Assembly (NCBI GenBank): GCA_903813345.2
Contig: CAIIXF020000010.1
Span: forward strand, 18,365,181-18,429,180
From: Owenia fusiformis
Taxonomy: Eukaryota; Annelida; Polychaeta; Sabellida; Oweniidae
Direction of reading: 5' to 3'
DNA length: 64,000 bases
The notes under the pieces were generated by a model. The model searched no databases. It saw only the letters and a list, made by a program, of their open reading frames with translations, and was not told the origin of the DNA. Below are positions 51,127 to 62,800 of this stretch, one piece after another. Made by a program: the position numbers and the translations under genes. How positions within the stretch are numbered: position 1 is the stretch's first letter; the number at the start of each line of letters is the position of its first letter.

Positions 51127-51351
51127 CTATGAAGAGGCTGGCTGTTGAGCTTCGTTCAGTTGGTTCAGTGCAAGATCTGACCACTTTTGTTCCTGTTCTT
51201 TCAGTGTTTCTGTTGTTGGTCCGTTATCTGGCTCCAATTCTGGAAGTTCGTGTTGGGGAACAGCAATGTCCTCTTTGGGTAGTTTATCTTCCCGCCACTT
51301 CTGATCAATAATATCAATCATGCGTCCTTCTCGTTGTGCCTCACTGTCCAT
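51127..51351 (-). CDS. ANAPC13: Anaphase-promoting complex subunit 13
   Basis: A single coding exon of 74 residues, the same length as human ANAPC13/SWM1. It starts MDSEAQREGRMIDIIDQKWR and contains REDKLPKEDIAVP and the family core KEQEQKWSDLALN near the C-terminus. The protein is a small scaffold subunit of the APC/C ubiquitin ligase that helps fix the TPR subunits. An acceptor (attgtattcag|atgt) lies at 51364-51366, 13 bases before the ATG, so a 5' UTR intron is present. An upstream in-frame ATG in that stretch is used only if the exon is extended; MDSE matches the family start. GPN2 follows 53 bp downstream with no clear polyadenylation signal between. Confidence 0.95.
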   Translation of the reverse strand: MDSEAQREGRMIDIIDQKWREDKLPKEDIAVPQHELPELEPDNGPTTETLKEQEQKWSDLALNQLNEAQQPASS

Positions 51352-51438
51352 TATTACATCTGAATACAATAAAGATGAAAATCATAATATGATCAATGTT
51401 TGAAAATATAGCAAAACAATGTTTTATATAGCCCCAGC

Positions 51439-51643
51439 CAGTTATCTCCACAGGATTTTTTCTCAAGTGGGTGCAAAATTCTCATTATCACAATTCAGAC
51501 CAAAATTGGTCAAAATATGCCCATTTTCATGATTTTTCTCATTTTCAACTGGGGGTAAATGAATTTTCAGGTGGGAGCAAGCCTTTTTTCAAAATCTCAG
51601 GTGGGCACTGCGCCCACTTGCTTTAATGCAGGGGAGATCACTG
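51439..51643 (+). mobile_element. ~210-bp MITE, copy 3
   Basis: cagttatctccacaggattt to aggggagatcactg, with the same body as copies 1 and 2. It lies in the inferred 5' UTR intron of ANAPC13. Confidence 0.72.
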
Positions 51644-51987
51644 GCAGCAATTGCATTAGGGTCAGAAAGATGTGAGTTCCAATGAGGGGAAAAAACTTAG
51701 AAAGTGAGTCCCGACCGAAAAAGAAAGTCCTCCAATATAAGCTTAATATTGGCTATTTTCGAAATTCAACTCTAAAACTAGCTATTCTATAGTACTTAAC
51801 CACTGTAACGTAATAATAATTATCATGCTTTCAGCATTGTCAGTCTTGTTCATTGTTACAACAAAATGTATCCTAATGACGAATATGTGAATGTTCTGAA
51901 ATACAGTGGGAAGTGTGATAAGACATAATCAGAGAATCGAGTATGTACTGCGTAAATTGGTGTTTTCAAAAAGTTATGCAAATTAAA

Positions 51988-52237
51988 ATATGTCCAGTAA
52001 AAGAAAATGTTATCTGTCCAATACAAGAAAAGATATATCACTTTTTGTGATTTTATAGCATGGGGTCTATGGGGAATCTCCCCGAACTAGAAGTGACATT
52101 TTCAAAGTTGATAAACAATTTTCCAAACATTTATCAAGATGTACTTTTACATGTAGATTAAAAATATGATACCACCTTGACTGAATTTTGAATATTAAAT
52201 GACGCGACGTAAATTAAGATTTTTTCTACTCGCATCT
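51988..52237 (+). mobile_element. Second copy of the agatgcgagtag element (partial)
   Basis: tgtccagtaaaagaaaatgt, then tatctgtccaatacaag, then cactttttgtg, match 801-981 in order, ending ctactcgcatct (52226-52237). The left end is not recognisable. Confidence 0.65.
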
Positions 52238-53689
52238 AGTCTATTGAACTCATTTTGAAGGTATATATTATCAGTTTTTCAGTGAGAAAAAATTGTCACA
52301 TTGCAAACTGATAACCTATTATCGCCCATTAAGATAATTTGTTTTTCTGTTTTCTTTTCCTTTTTTACTCAAAATAAAGATGTAAGTCTCACATATTTTA
52401 ATCTTAACATTCAACTCAAATAAGTCGAACATGATTAATTACTGATATCATCAATTTTTTATGTTCAAAATTTTGACTTCAATGGTTGTTTACATAAAAC
52501 AAACGGAAATATTTTTATTTTTCCATCCTCAAATATATTTTTGCATCCTTTACATGTACGGATTGGCGTTAATGCAAGCCCTAAGCCCCATTACTTTTTG
52601 ATCAGGTGAGCTCTAAGAATTCAATTTCAAATACTTTGATGATTTCAATGACAGCTGAAAAGAATCTTTAGCTTTTTCTCTACAGTATGAAGCAGGGCTC
52701 ATAATTCGATTTCAAATACCATAAAAGTGATGACAGGATCCAGAGTCAGGACTATACGATTACAACATGGGAGAATTTTCTATGCCTCTTACACTTAAGA
52801 TACCTACTTCAATAGATTCCTGGGTATTTTAGCAATTTTTTTCGTGCAGCTGAATCCACAATTATCTGGGTTTGTCGGCAGAACAGGAACATTTTCCTTT
52901 TTCATAGAGAGAGATTCGTTCACTTTTCAAGATGGCGGTTCGATTTAAAAGGGGATTCCCCATTTGACTGGAACGGAAGTACCAATAAATGGAGGAATTT
53001 GACAGTTGAAATAAGTTAAATATTACACGCAAATATTGCGATCAAAAATAAAAAATGTCTTCGTTCTGCAGATAAACCCAGATAATTGAAGATACTACAC
53101 AAAAAGAATGCTAAAATACCATTTATTGAAGTAAGCATCTTAAGTGTAAGAGGCTTAGACAAATTTTTGTCCTATGTTGTAATCGTACAGGCAAAAGATT
53201 GAGACCTTCTCAGGACCATTGTCCTGGATAACTAAATTCTAACCAAAGAATAATTATACTCGGAGGAATTGAAAATAGTCACTTGTTGTTTTTGCAACTG
53301 AAATTCCATTCAAAATTTCCCAGCTCATCACCCTATTTCCTGATTTTGAAAGAATAATATGTTTTGAGAAACAATAGATAAAAAAGGTAGGCAAAATAGA
53401 AGGTGGTCTCAAATTACTACAGAAGTTGATTTTGAACTGTGGGCTACAGACATGACTTCAAAATCACCAAAAGTCGAGTGACATCCTACTTTTCCTCCAA
53501 GCTTAGATCTATCATAAAAATAAATTCAAAAATTGGTCAATTATCACCCACGGATATCAAAAAAACTTTTGTCAAATTGAATTTACGTGATGAGGACGGC
53601 TCAATGTGAACTGAAACATTGTTCCGTGTAAAGTCCCATGTTCCATACGTGCCTGGTAAAGTAACCTAGGAAAATACTTTCGCAATTAC
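52238..53689. other. Presumed ANAPC13 5' UTR intron; no other feature
   Basis: AT-rich, no recognised coding sequence. On the minus strand a good donor (aaagag|gtaatt) lies at 53690/53689 and would pair with the acceptor at 51364-51366 to give a ~2.3-kb UTR intron. Confidence 0.4.
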
Positions 53690-53875
53690 CTCTTTATTAC
53701 TGCATCTTCAGCTGCGAGTACGACGTGACCGAGTGTGGCAGTTTATCTTCTACTGCGCATGCGCCCCTGAAGTAAATAAACACGTTTGATTTTCGAGAAG
53801 TATATTCGAAGGACAGAGCTTTATGTGGTATTTCGGCATATCTTTGCATTAGATTTAGTTCACTTGTGAGCAACA
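53690..53875. promoter_or_regulatory. Bidirectional ETHE1/ANAPC13 promoter with NRF-1-type site
   Basis: tgcgcatgcgcc at 53754-53765 fits the NRF-1 consensus and is palindromic (gcgcatgcgc). It lies ~110 bp before the ETHE1 ATG and within ~70 bp of the putative ANAPC13 UTR donor. NRF-1 drives many mitochondrial and housekeeping genes, which suits ETHE1. The ANAPC13 start site is inferred. Confidence 0.55.
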
Positions 53876-56800
53876 ATGGCATCGTTTATACGTTCTTCAA
53901 AACCGTTATGTTCGACGGTGCTGTCAAACCTTTGGAAGGCTCAAAACTTGAACGAGAAAATTGGTCGTAAATTTTCAACTTCAGCAACCTGCAACATGGT
54001 TTTTAGACAGGTAAGCTGAGTACTTTTTATTTAGTTCTATATTTCTCTTGCAGCTTTCAAAAACATATCGAGTAAAACGTCATTTAGTATAAACATTAAT
54101 TGTAAACTACTACATGATTCTTAAAGGACCACTTTGCGTAATTTCAACATTTTCTGGCAAAATAAGTCTTATTTGAATTTCATGGTTCATGTATTTCATC
54201 AATGGATTGATAAGTACTTAACCAATTCATTTGACACCAAAACAGCTCAAATGGGCCATATAAAAGCTTGCAACAATATGTTATCAAAAAATATTTCTGA
54301 TCTGTCAAGCTTTATATATCAAGTTTTCATCAATGTCAATGAAAGATGGTGAAGTTGTTGAATTACATGATACATTCATTTTCATAGAAGTGTCGCCATC
54401 TTGTCAAAAATGTGCATGCACTACTAATGATCTCTGAACTTCAAATGCTGTTTTCTACATGAGTTATTTTTCCTTGGTCTAATATTACTGCAAATCAAAC
54501 TTTGTATCATATTTAATTGAGCAGAGGCGGATCCAGGATTTTGTGTTAGGGGGGGGGGGGGGGGGCGTGTTAGTATGTATCCAACAGACCGAATATAATA
54601 TTCGGTCTGTTATGATTGATGTATTTCCTGTGGAAATCGCGGTGATATTTTTTGCACATAAATTTCTCGTTTATTACAAGAATGTTCACCTTGAAAATTG
54701 GTGAATATGTTGAAGAGATGTTCATCTTAAACTAGAAGCAAAAATATTTGTATAAGGCGGGTACAAGTTGATATAAAATAATGAAATGTTCAGACTCACC
54801 AAAACTTCCGGATGTGTTCATAAGTAGATCGCGAAATCAATGTCAAGGACGTTTGAGTTCACGAGATCCAAACGAGATATGCAAATGTTTGAACTTTGAC
54901 AACACATGACCACTTGATTACCTCGGCCTTCTTCATGAATATTTCCGCTCTATTTACTATAAATGACGAAAATTAATCGGGATAATGATAATAAATGACT
55001 AGATCTAATAAATTCCCGCACAAATGGAATTTATCAATACGCTTCCGTAATGTTGCTTCGTCCGCTCCACGTGTTATTTGTTTACAAATAGACTGACGTC
55101 ACTGGCTAAATCTCGTTTATCGTGAGAATTGGCATTGCCAAAATGGCTTGACCTAATCAATGGCTTCGCTACAAGAAGCGTCTGTACACAGAATATCTTC
55201 AGCAAGAGGACAATATACGAAAAAATAATATTGTAAGTTCTTTATAAGGTAATCATTTTATCATTAAACTAACTTATTTGTAACATTTATACAACACCAC
55301 ATTTTACAATAGGTGACTTACAGTCTGAATTTATTCAGACGAAGGATACAGTCTAGGGGGCGTGTGATGATAACTGTGAGCGAATTAAAAAAAAGATTCA
55401 AATTTTGTCAAAAGCAATGAGGCAAAACACACATTTTCTGACTTTTTAGTGGGGGGGGGGCGTGCGCCCCCCACGGCCCCCGTCTAGATCCGCTGGTGTT
55501 GAGTGTGTGAGTAACATATTTCAATGATTTCTTTTACCTTGTTTCTTCATCATTAAGCACAAGTGGGCTTTAACATATTTATCATTAATTCATCAGTTTC
55601 TTTCTAAGACCTACAATAGATTCCAAGAATTGATTGGCTATTGATATACCCTTAACTTAGATTACTGAACTGTAAATGATGAATGTCAATAGGTGGATGT
55701 GCGCAACATATTTTTATGGTCAAAAGTACACATCTCTTGTGATGTGAAGGTACATTGACAGTTGCATAGAGTGGAGGTCTAGGTCTTATCCACAAGACAT
55801 TGTACAATACCCTGCATGTACCAAATACCAATACTCATTTGCAATTTTAAAGGCCTTGTGTAAATTTTGAAAGTATTATAGTTTCAATATTGACATGTTA
55901 CTTTTCATGACTTGAAAAACTATTTGAAATCTAAAATTTTAGTTGAAATTAATTCATAATTTTTCAAACAAAAGTCCTTCAAAATTAAATTTTTGAAATC
56001 AAATTGAAAAGTTTCACATACTTCATTTTGTTAATATTAGGTAAGGCTATAATATAAGCCAAAGTGGTTTAAATTTTATATGGGGCCTTTAATGCTTACA
56101 ACCCTTTACTACACTATATCATGAAATGTTGATGACCATGCACTGTAGACATGTAGTTATCAGTCCTTAGTTATCGAGTTCCAACTTCCAAGCCTACATT
56201 GTCAAGATTTGTATTGCAAATAGTTATGTATCAAAGATAACCATAAAGGACACAAATAGCATAATCTGACAATGCCAAACACTAAACACTAAAATCTAAG
56301 TTGTCTCTGACTTCTTTCTGTTGCATTGTCTGATACCCTTCATGTACTGACCAGCTGAATTCTATAGAGTCTATACACTTTGTGTGTAATTCTGTATTTG
56401 TACAAAGGACCAGGTATAGTATGGCAAGTGATTTTGGACAGTCATATCTTTTACCATTCATATTTTCTCTCTCTAAAGTATTCTTGTGTACAAGAAACAT
56501 TATTTTGCAGTATATTATGCTTTCATAATGAACTGAGAGTGCCATTATCGGTAAAAGAGTCAGAATTGCATTAAAGAAGTAAAGAACCCTATATCATTCT
56601 TAACATCCATTCTCTAATTCACTGAAAAGGTTTTCAAAATATCTTTTAAAAAATCAGAATCCAAGAAAATTTTGTATAATGACATTTTAAAATGTTCAAC
56701 TCCAAGTGAATGATTAAACAGGGACATTATATTATTTTTATTTTTTATATGTCCATATAAAAGTAGTTTAAAGCAAAAAGTATTACTTTCAAATTGCCGT

Positions 56801-59800
56801 TATTCTTTATCCCTATTTCTTGACACTGATGTCAGTTACAGGTTAAAAAATAGTGGCTTTCATTTATCTATAACTGCCAGTGAACATGTTTAAATAGTCA
56901 TAGTACAGATTTGATAAAAATAATCTGTTAGGTGATAGTAAACTGTTTGTTATAATATGTTGTGTTATGGCAATGCTACATATTAAATTGACATACCTTT
57001 TGCTCTTCAAAATACTTGACAAAGTAGATCAAGGACAAGATAAAGTGATACAGAGTCATAACATAGAGTACATGTCTCTGAGAGACAGCATTCAGATGCT
57101 CTACCTGACTTACTAAACTCTTTTTGACATTCAAATACATTAAAACCCATGTAGGAGGAACAGTTTTGGTACCTCTAAAAGTGTTCCACTTATGAGATGC
57201 TCCTCTTATAGAGAGGATAATTTATTTAAAAACAAGTCAATAGGTTGCGGAACTTGCAGTTAAACCTTTAAGTAGAACACCTTTGGTACCTCTTAAATGT
57301 GTTCCACCTATAGAGGTGTTCCACTGACAGAGGTGTTTACAGGTTATAAGGTTATACTGTAGATAATGTTTTGATTGGTCTGAATGATCCCACCTTAAGT
57401 ATTCCCTCCCTCTCATTAAAATGTTTCAATGTCAAATCCAGTGATGTCAAGGATGAACATGGTTTGTTCATTTGAAAGGTTAGAAGATGGTAGAATGTGC
57501 AGAGTATCACATTTCAATTAAAATGAATTTATTTCAAGTTGTAATCTCAGTTTATAGATTGTATAAAGGAACCTTTGGCAACTTCATGTTTAATCAGTAT
57601 TTTTGATATCTTTACATGCTCTTAACTCTCAATGATAAAATGTAATATATAGGTAGCAGTTAGGTAGTAATGCATAATCTCCCCTGCCAGTTATTCAATT
57701 ATTTAGAATGGTTTTAGTATTGAATTAAAAAAATGTGACACGTGCAGGGGTTTCATTAGCAGCAGGCAACAGGCGATTTTCACCAGTTGTTTTCACAAAA
57801 TCGTCTGTTGTTTTTTAGGGATTTTTCATGTTTAATTGATGATTTCCATTAATTTTGCCTGTTGTTTTCATTGAAACACTGTTGTGGGAAATTCTAGTGT
57901 AACCCTTGCTGGTGTGATTTTCTGACAACAGACATAAATGAAAACAACAGGCAATTCAAAATGTATGGAAACAGTTGCCATATACATATGTTTGGTAGAG
58001 ACAGGATTCTTATATCAAAATAACATTTTATATGTCACTTGAAGAAAATAATCCTATATTTATTGCTATGCTTTACTGTTATTGAAAATTGTATATCGGA
58101 TGTACGTTTGGCCCTAAAAGGGCATCAGTACTAATAAAATCCTATTCTACATTATGTATTAAAGGCATTATAAGTGTCAAGGCCTTGCGATATCAATGTT
58201 TATATTAATGACTATCAGGGTCAGCAACAATGTGAAATAGAGGTTCCAAAGATCGATATTATCAGCAGTTGCAAAATTCAAAGAAACTTTAAAGGGACAC
58301 AACCTGAAAGAACATACAATATCCCATAATAAAATGACTTGACTTATAATGCAACCATTTATGAAAATAATTATTAACTTGAAAAATGCATACCAAGAAA
58401 CAGCTGCATGAGAACTGTTCCAAAAATGAGAATAAGAGCTTGGGCTACTTTCTCATTAACTTACTAGTTCTTGCTTATAATGAATCATCCAGGTTATATT
58501 AAACAATAGCATACCTGTCTGACTTGCATTGTTTTAGGCTCTAATAATATGAATGGTTTCGTTCATTGTTTTTCATTTTTTCATTTTTTCAGTGTTTTAA
58601 TTTTTCATTTGTTGCAGTTATTTGACAGTAAATCATGGACATACACATACCTGTTGGCGGATGATGAGAGCAAAGAGGCCGTCGTGATTGACCCAGTGTT
58701 AGATCTGGTCGACAGAGATATTAACATTGTCAAAGAATTAGGCCTCACCTTGAAGTATGGAAGTATGTAATTTTAATTAATTGACATTATATTATATAGG
58801 TATTGATTATATAATTATCAAACAATTTTTTCAAAATTCATCACTTTGAGCATTTTTTGAGTGATTTTGGGTCAAATTTGTCAAATATTAACCCCATAGA
58901 ATTTTTCAAATTCAGATTGGCAAAATCTGGTTACATTATGAGAAAAAATAGCACCTCCACTAACACAATGTTTAACCACGTCATCTTTGATCTTTATAAT
59001 TTTGAGACAGTATGATAACATATTAGAGGTCTTTGACATTTTATTTTTACATCTTCACATTTATTTATTTGATTTTTGGTCATTAAACAAAGTCTGTGGA
59101 GATGTTATCACCTGCATCTGTGTTTACCACTGAACCCCTCATAGTTTTCTGCAAGTTGAAATGCTGAATTCTGCAAGCGAAAAATGCCAATTCAGCAGGA
59201 TTTTTCAGCCCTTTAATGAAAATGATTAGCCAATCCCATTTGCGCTCAGTGAAAACAAAATTCGAGGAGCTTAAGTAGCAGCAAACTAATAGAATATGAT
59301 GTCTATTGGATATTTGTATAGCCCAGATGTAGATTGTGAAATCAAGTCTTGTTTACATATATATACTTGACAATAGAAATATGTTGGTCAATATTATATA
59401 ATTTGTTCATGCATAGTTCATATGTATTGCATATGTGTACCTGTATACATAGCTGTATGTACAAAAGACTATTTCTAGCTGAATATTGTTATACTTTGAC
59501 TGAATATTTCAGTAAATAGCTGTGGCCCAGTCTTAGTTAGCATCATGACCCAAATTGCTCGAAAATAGCTCTTACATTGACATTTTAAAATACAATATGC
59601 ACTTTAACATATATGCCTCACCTATCCTCTTGCAAGTTATGAACATATTTTTTTTAAATTTCAGTTTTTGTAGATCTTACTAGCATAATATGGAAACATA
59701 AGTATCTTGTATTCATGTAAACTAGCTAACAGTAGATAGACTCATCTAAAAACACATTGGTCAACTTTGCTTCTTTTCTGATACAATTAATTACTAGTAA

Positions 59801-62800
59801 ACACTGATTTCAACATATTAATTGATTTTTCATGTTGATCTACATTTGAACCCTCTCACATTTATCAAGTTGTTGTTTGCTTAATTATCCCATCGAACGA
59901 AGTTCAGAGGGATATAGGGAACGCCTCCGTCCGTCCGTCCGTACGTACGTCCGTCCGTCCGTCTGTCCGTCTGTCCGTCCGTCCGTCCGGGCAATAACTC
60001 AAATACCGTTGGCCCGATTTTGTTCATATTTTGTAAACATATACCCTATGGGGGTAGAAGTTCTGCTCGAAAGCCGATTTTCAAAATGGCCGCTCATTTA
60101 AAAATGGCGGCCATTTTTGTGCCGATTTTACAGTAATTTAGGTGCAATATGTAAAACTGTAATAGCAATATGTTTTAAATGTAAAAAATTATATAGGACA
60201 TTGATAAAGCTAGAAATAGAGATATTAAAGAAGCACATGGCAGCCATCTTGAAAAATGGCGGCCTTTACTCTTTATTTTACGATTTTTGCTGTAACTCAA
60301 AAAGTAGTGGAGCGATTTTGTTCATATTTGGTTTGTGAATACTATAAGCATGGCACACTGTCTAATGACACTTTTGGTAGAAGGCGGCCATTTTTCAAAA
60401 TGGCCGCCATTTTAACGTATTTTACTATAACTCGAAAAGTAGTGGAGCGATTTTGTTCATATTTGGTATGTGAATGACATAAGCATGGTACACTGTCCAA
60501 TAACACTTTTGGTAGAAGGCAGCCATTTTGAAAAATTTCAACCAATTTAAAGTATTTTACTATAACTCGAAAAGTAGTGGAGCGATTTTGTTCATATTTG
60601 GTATGTCAATACTATAAAGAAAAAGCATATTACTTCTTCTGATGACAACTTGGCTAGTGAGCAACCATTTTGAAAATGGTGGCCTTTCTTATGTGTTTTT
60701 TATGATATTTGCTGTATATTTCGTTTGTTAAAATGCCAGCCATTTCTGTTCGATGGGATTCGCTACGCTTTGGCGTTGCCGTTGTTCTTGTTGGGGTATT
60801 CTTAATCTTACACCTATTTATTGCTGCAGAAATCTTCACGTTATCATTGATTTACATTTTTGTTTTCCAGTTAATACTCACGTTCACGCAGATCATATAA
60901 CAGGTACGGGGGTCATGAAAAAGCGCATTGATGGATTCAAAAGTGTACTGTCTGAAAAAAGTGGAGCAAAAGCAGATCTATTCCTTGCAGATGGAGAAAA
61001 ACTCAACTTTGGAAAATATGAAATCGAAGGCAGGTGTACTCCCGGACACACAAATGGTGAGATTACTCTACGCATTATATAAGGGTTAATCCAAAAATTC
61101 TGCACTGTTTGCTCTAAAAATCTCAATTCTTTGAAGATTGTTAATACTAGTATTTGCCCTCAACCACCCCATATATAGTCGTTTCATTTTGTGTAAAAGT
61201 AATAACTTTGACCATTAATATTAGGTGTCTGATTACCAAAGCAACATGACAACAGGTATGTTGGGCAACAGTACAACATATTTTAGAGTTATGTGTGATG
61301 TGATCGTATACACAATGTATGTGCATATTTTCTTTTGATGAAATCTCTAAAACTAGAGCACTTGTACTTTTATTTCCCAGGGACTGTAATGATCAATATT
61401 CACCTAATGCAGAGGGTGCTTGCAGAAACCCTTCAAATATAATTTGCCTATGATGTGGAACCAAAAGTCATTTTTGAATTTGAATTTGTGTCAACTGCTA
61501 TTTACTTCATTGTAATTATTTAATTTTTTGTTTCTTTTTGCAGGTTGTATGTCATTTGTTATACACAGTGAGAAGTTAGTGTTCACTGGAGATGCTGTTC
61601 TCATCAGAGGCTGTGGAAGAACAGACTTCCAACAAGGTACAAGACAATACATGTATTATGAAAACATTGTTTTCAGCAAGATTATCCATTTCACTGTGGT
61701 TGAACTCTTTAAACTGTTTATGAAAATAATAACGAAATGTCGCTAACGTTTTCATAATCAGTTTGAAGTTTGACCACTTTTTAATGCAATTCTCTTCATA
61801 GAAGGTCTTATATTACAAGATTTTTGTCAAAATAAGGAGATACATGTACATATCAACAAAATATTTTAAAGTAGAAAGCACTTGATTTTACTTGCTGTTG
61901 AGATAACATTTGCCCACCAGTATTCAAAATCTAGTGCAATGATTGAATATAACTATCATTTATATTTGTTTTACATTTATTTGGTTACTTGCAGGAGATC
62001 CAAGGTTATTGTACAATTCAGTGAAGTCAAAGATCTTTAGTCTACCAGATGATTTCTTGTTATATCCTGCTCATGATTACCTAGGTAAAGTATGCTGGAA
62101 TGGGGAGTTAAAACTGCAAAATCTGTCCTGAGGGTATACAGTAAAACCTGTCTCATATGAATGCCACTTGGGCCCACCAAAAGTGTTTTGTTCACTCAAA
62201 TCAGTAACTCAATGAGAGATAACAACGATAGAGAAAGTGTTCACACTGAAAAGTGTTCACTTAAGAGAGGGTATTCGGGTGTACAGGTTTCACTGTAACT
62301 AGGTTGTTAAGAGAACTGCCTCAACAGATTTTCACAGAATTATATTTGTTTAAACTGAAAATGAGGTCCAATGCTTTTAATTTATCACATTTGAACTGAA
62401 AATGCCTCATCCATTTTCTGAAGTTTTTCTCTGAAACTCATTGAGGTATCTAAAACATGGAGCCTAAAAATGTTCTAACATTTAGGAAGCTATGCCAACC
62501 ATGTTAATTGTACTTTATGCCATCATGTTAATTGTACTTTATGCCATCATGTTAATTGTACTTTAAGCCAACCATGTTAATTGTACTTTATGCCATCATA
62601 TTAATTGTACTTTAAGCCAACCATGTTAATTGTACTTCATACGAACCATGTTAATTGTACTTTATGCCATCATGTTAATTGTACTTCATACCATCCATGT
62701 TAATTGTACTTTATGCCATCATGTTAATTGTCCTTCATGCCAATTGTACTTTATGCCAAACATGTTAATACTCTTTTGCCAACTGTACTTTGTATTTACA

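Noticed and set aside
53697-53882. Minus-strand ORF overlapping the ETHE1 start
   Set aside because: It lies over the promoter and 5' end of ETHE1 in antisense and has no recognisable content.
61057-61126. Read-through of ETHE1 exon 3 to a stop shortly after 61056
   Set aside because: The protein would lose the conserved second half, and the next exon restores the family sequence exactly in phase.
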